This document shows, piece after piece, positions 63,800 to 64,000 of a stretch of 64,000 nucleotides of DNA. The DNA is from Micromussa lordhowensis (Eukaryota > Cnidaria > Anthozoa > Scleractinia > Lobophylliidae): NCBI GenBank assembly GCA_964020085.1, contig OZ026595.1, forward strand, positions 655,501 through 719,500, written 5' to 3'. The notes under the pieces are model-generated. The model searched no databases and had not been told where the DNA came from. It saw only the letters and a program-made list of their open reading frames with translations. Made by a program: the position numbers and the translations under genes. How positions within the stretch are numbered: position 1 is the stretch's first letter; each line of letters begins with the position of its first letter.

Positions 63800-64000
63800 A
63801 ATTATGCCCCAAATACTGCCAGGTACGTAGGAAAATAATTATTACTTTAACTTTATGAAGGTCTGCATTGTCCTGTGCTTGGATCCCAGGCTTGGAGTGG
63901 GATACTATGAGTGGCAGCTAACTGGGCCGGAACTGCGAGGAGTATGGAAGCAGGTGTCCTGATGTATTGCGTGTAGCAATTGCTAGACCAACGACCCAGG
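63800..64000. other. Unassigned end of window
   Basis: Unique-looking, more GC-balanced sequence; no exon of TCERG1 or other family recognised. It could be internal sequence of a larger transposon whose other parts lie outside. Confidence 0.3.

Noticed and set aside
1..64000. CRISPR arrays, bacterial operons, prophage or endogenous virus
   Set aside because: No regularly spaced identical repeats with unique spacers, no Cas-like, capsid or reverse transcriptase ORFs; all genes are spliced animal genes.

Overview
This is a eukaryotic (animal) genomic window: AT-rich, intron-dense, with many short conserved exons, SINEs and MITE-like repeats. The gene content suggests an anthozoan cnidarian, most likely a stony coral. 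It includes a secreted astacin protease with four ShK domains, a Nox-organizer-like PX protein, and a tRNA-derived SINE whose sequence I associate with coral genomes. The species call is inference. Every gene model below was assembled by eye: exons were accepted only when GT/GC-AG borders, codon phase and family similarity all agreed.

Layout, left to right. (1) 17-3650, minus: first four coding exons of a PX-domain protein (NOXO1/p47phox/Tks-like), continuing past the left edge. (2) 3.65-9 kb: repeat-rich spacer with a Harbinger-like MITE at 4855-5285. (3) 8995-23494, minus: an ANKRD55-like ankyrin protein with nine ankyrin repeats and a long tail; a possible first exon lies at 25620-25683. 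Its introns hold a SINE with a 15-bp target-site duplication and a 1-kb TIR element. (4) 28141-34791, minus: a complete 13-exon, 479-residue astacin metalloprotease. (5) 36867-37525, plus: a broken intronless rhodopsin-like GPCR, preceded by three phased CACGTG/CATGTG units. (6) 38302-50323, minus: a complete DNA polymerase nu (POLN) model of 30 coding exons and 882 residues, with a putative PCNA-binding motif and an unusual motif A. A noncoding first exon with a small uORF and an E2F-like cluster lie upstream. (7) 53399-54981, plus: a complete two-exon SAXO (stabilizer of axonemal microtubules) gene. (8) 58406-61636, minus: the last six coding exons of TCERG1 (FF domains). (9) 61.7-64 kb: repeats, including a 465-bp direct repeat pair differing at one base.

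The genes are functionally unrelated, as is usual in animal genomes, so no operon-like system is proposed. POLN and SAXO are head-to-head about 3 kb apart, and SAXO and TCERG1 are convergent. I saw no CRISPR array, bacterial operon, tRNA or rRNA gene, or virus. The most testable items are the POLN PIP box, the POLN motif A dipeptide swap, the predicted GC-AG intron and 12-nt microexon in the astacin, the GPCR pseudogene, and the repeat families shared across the window.
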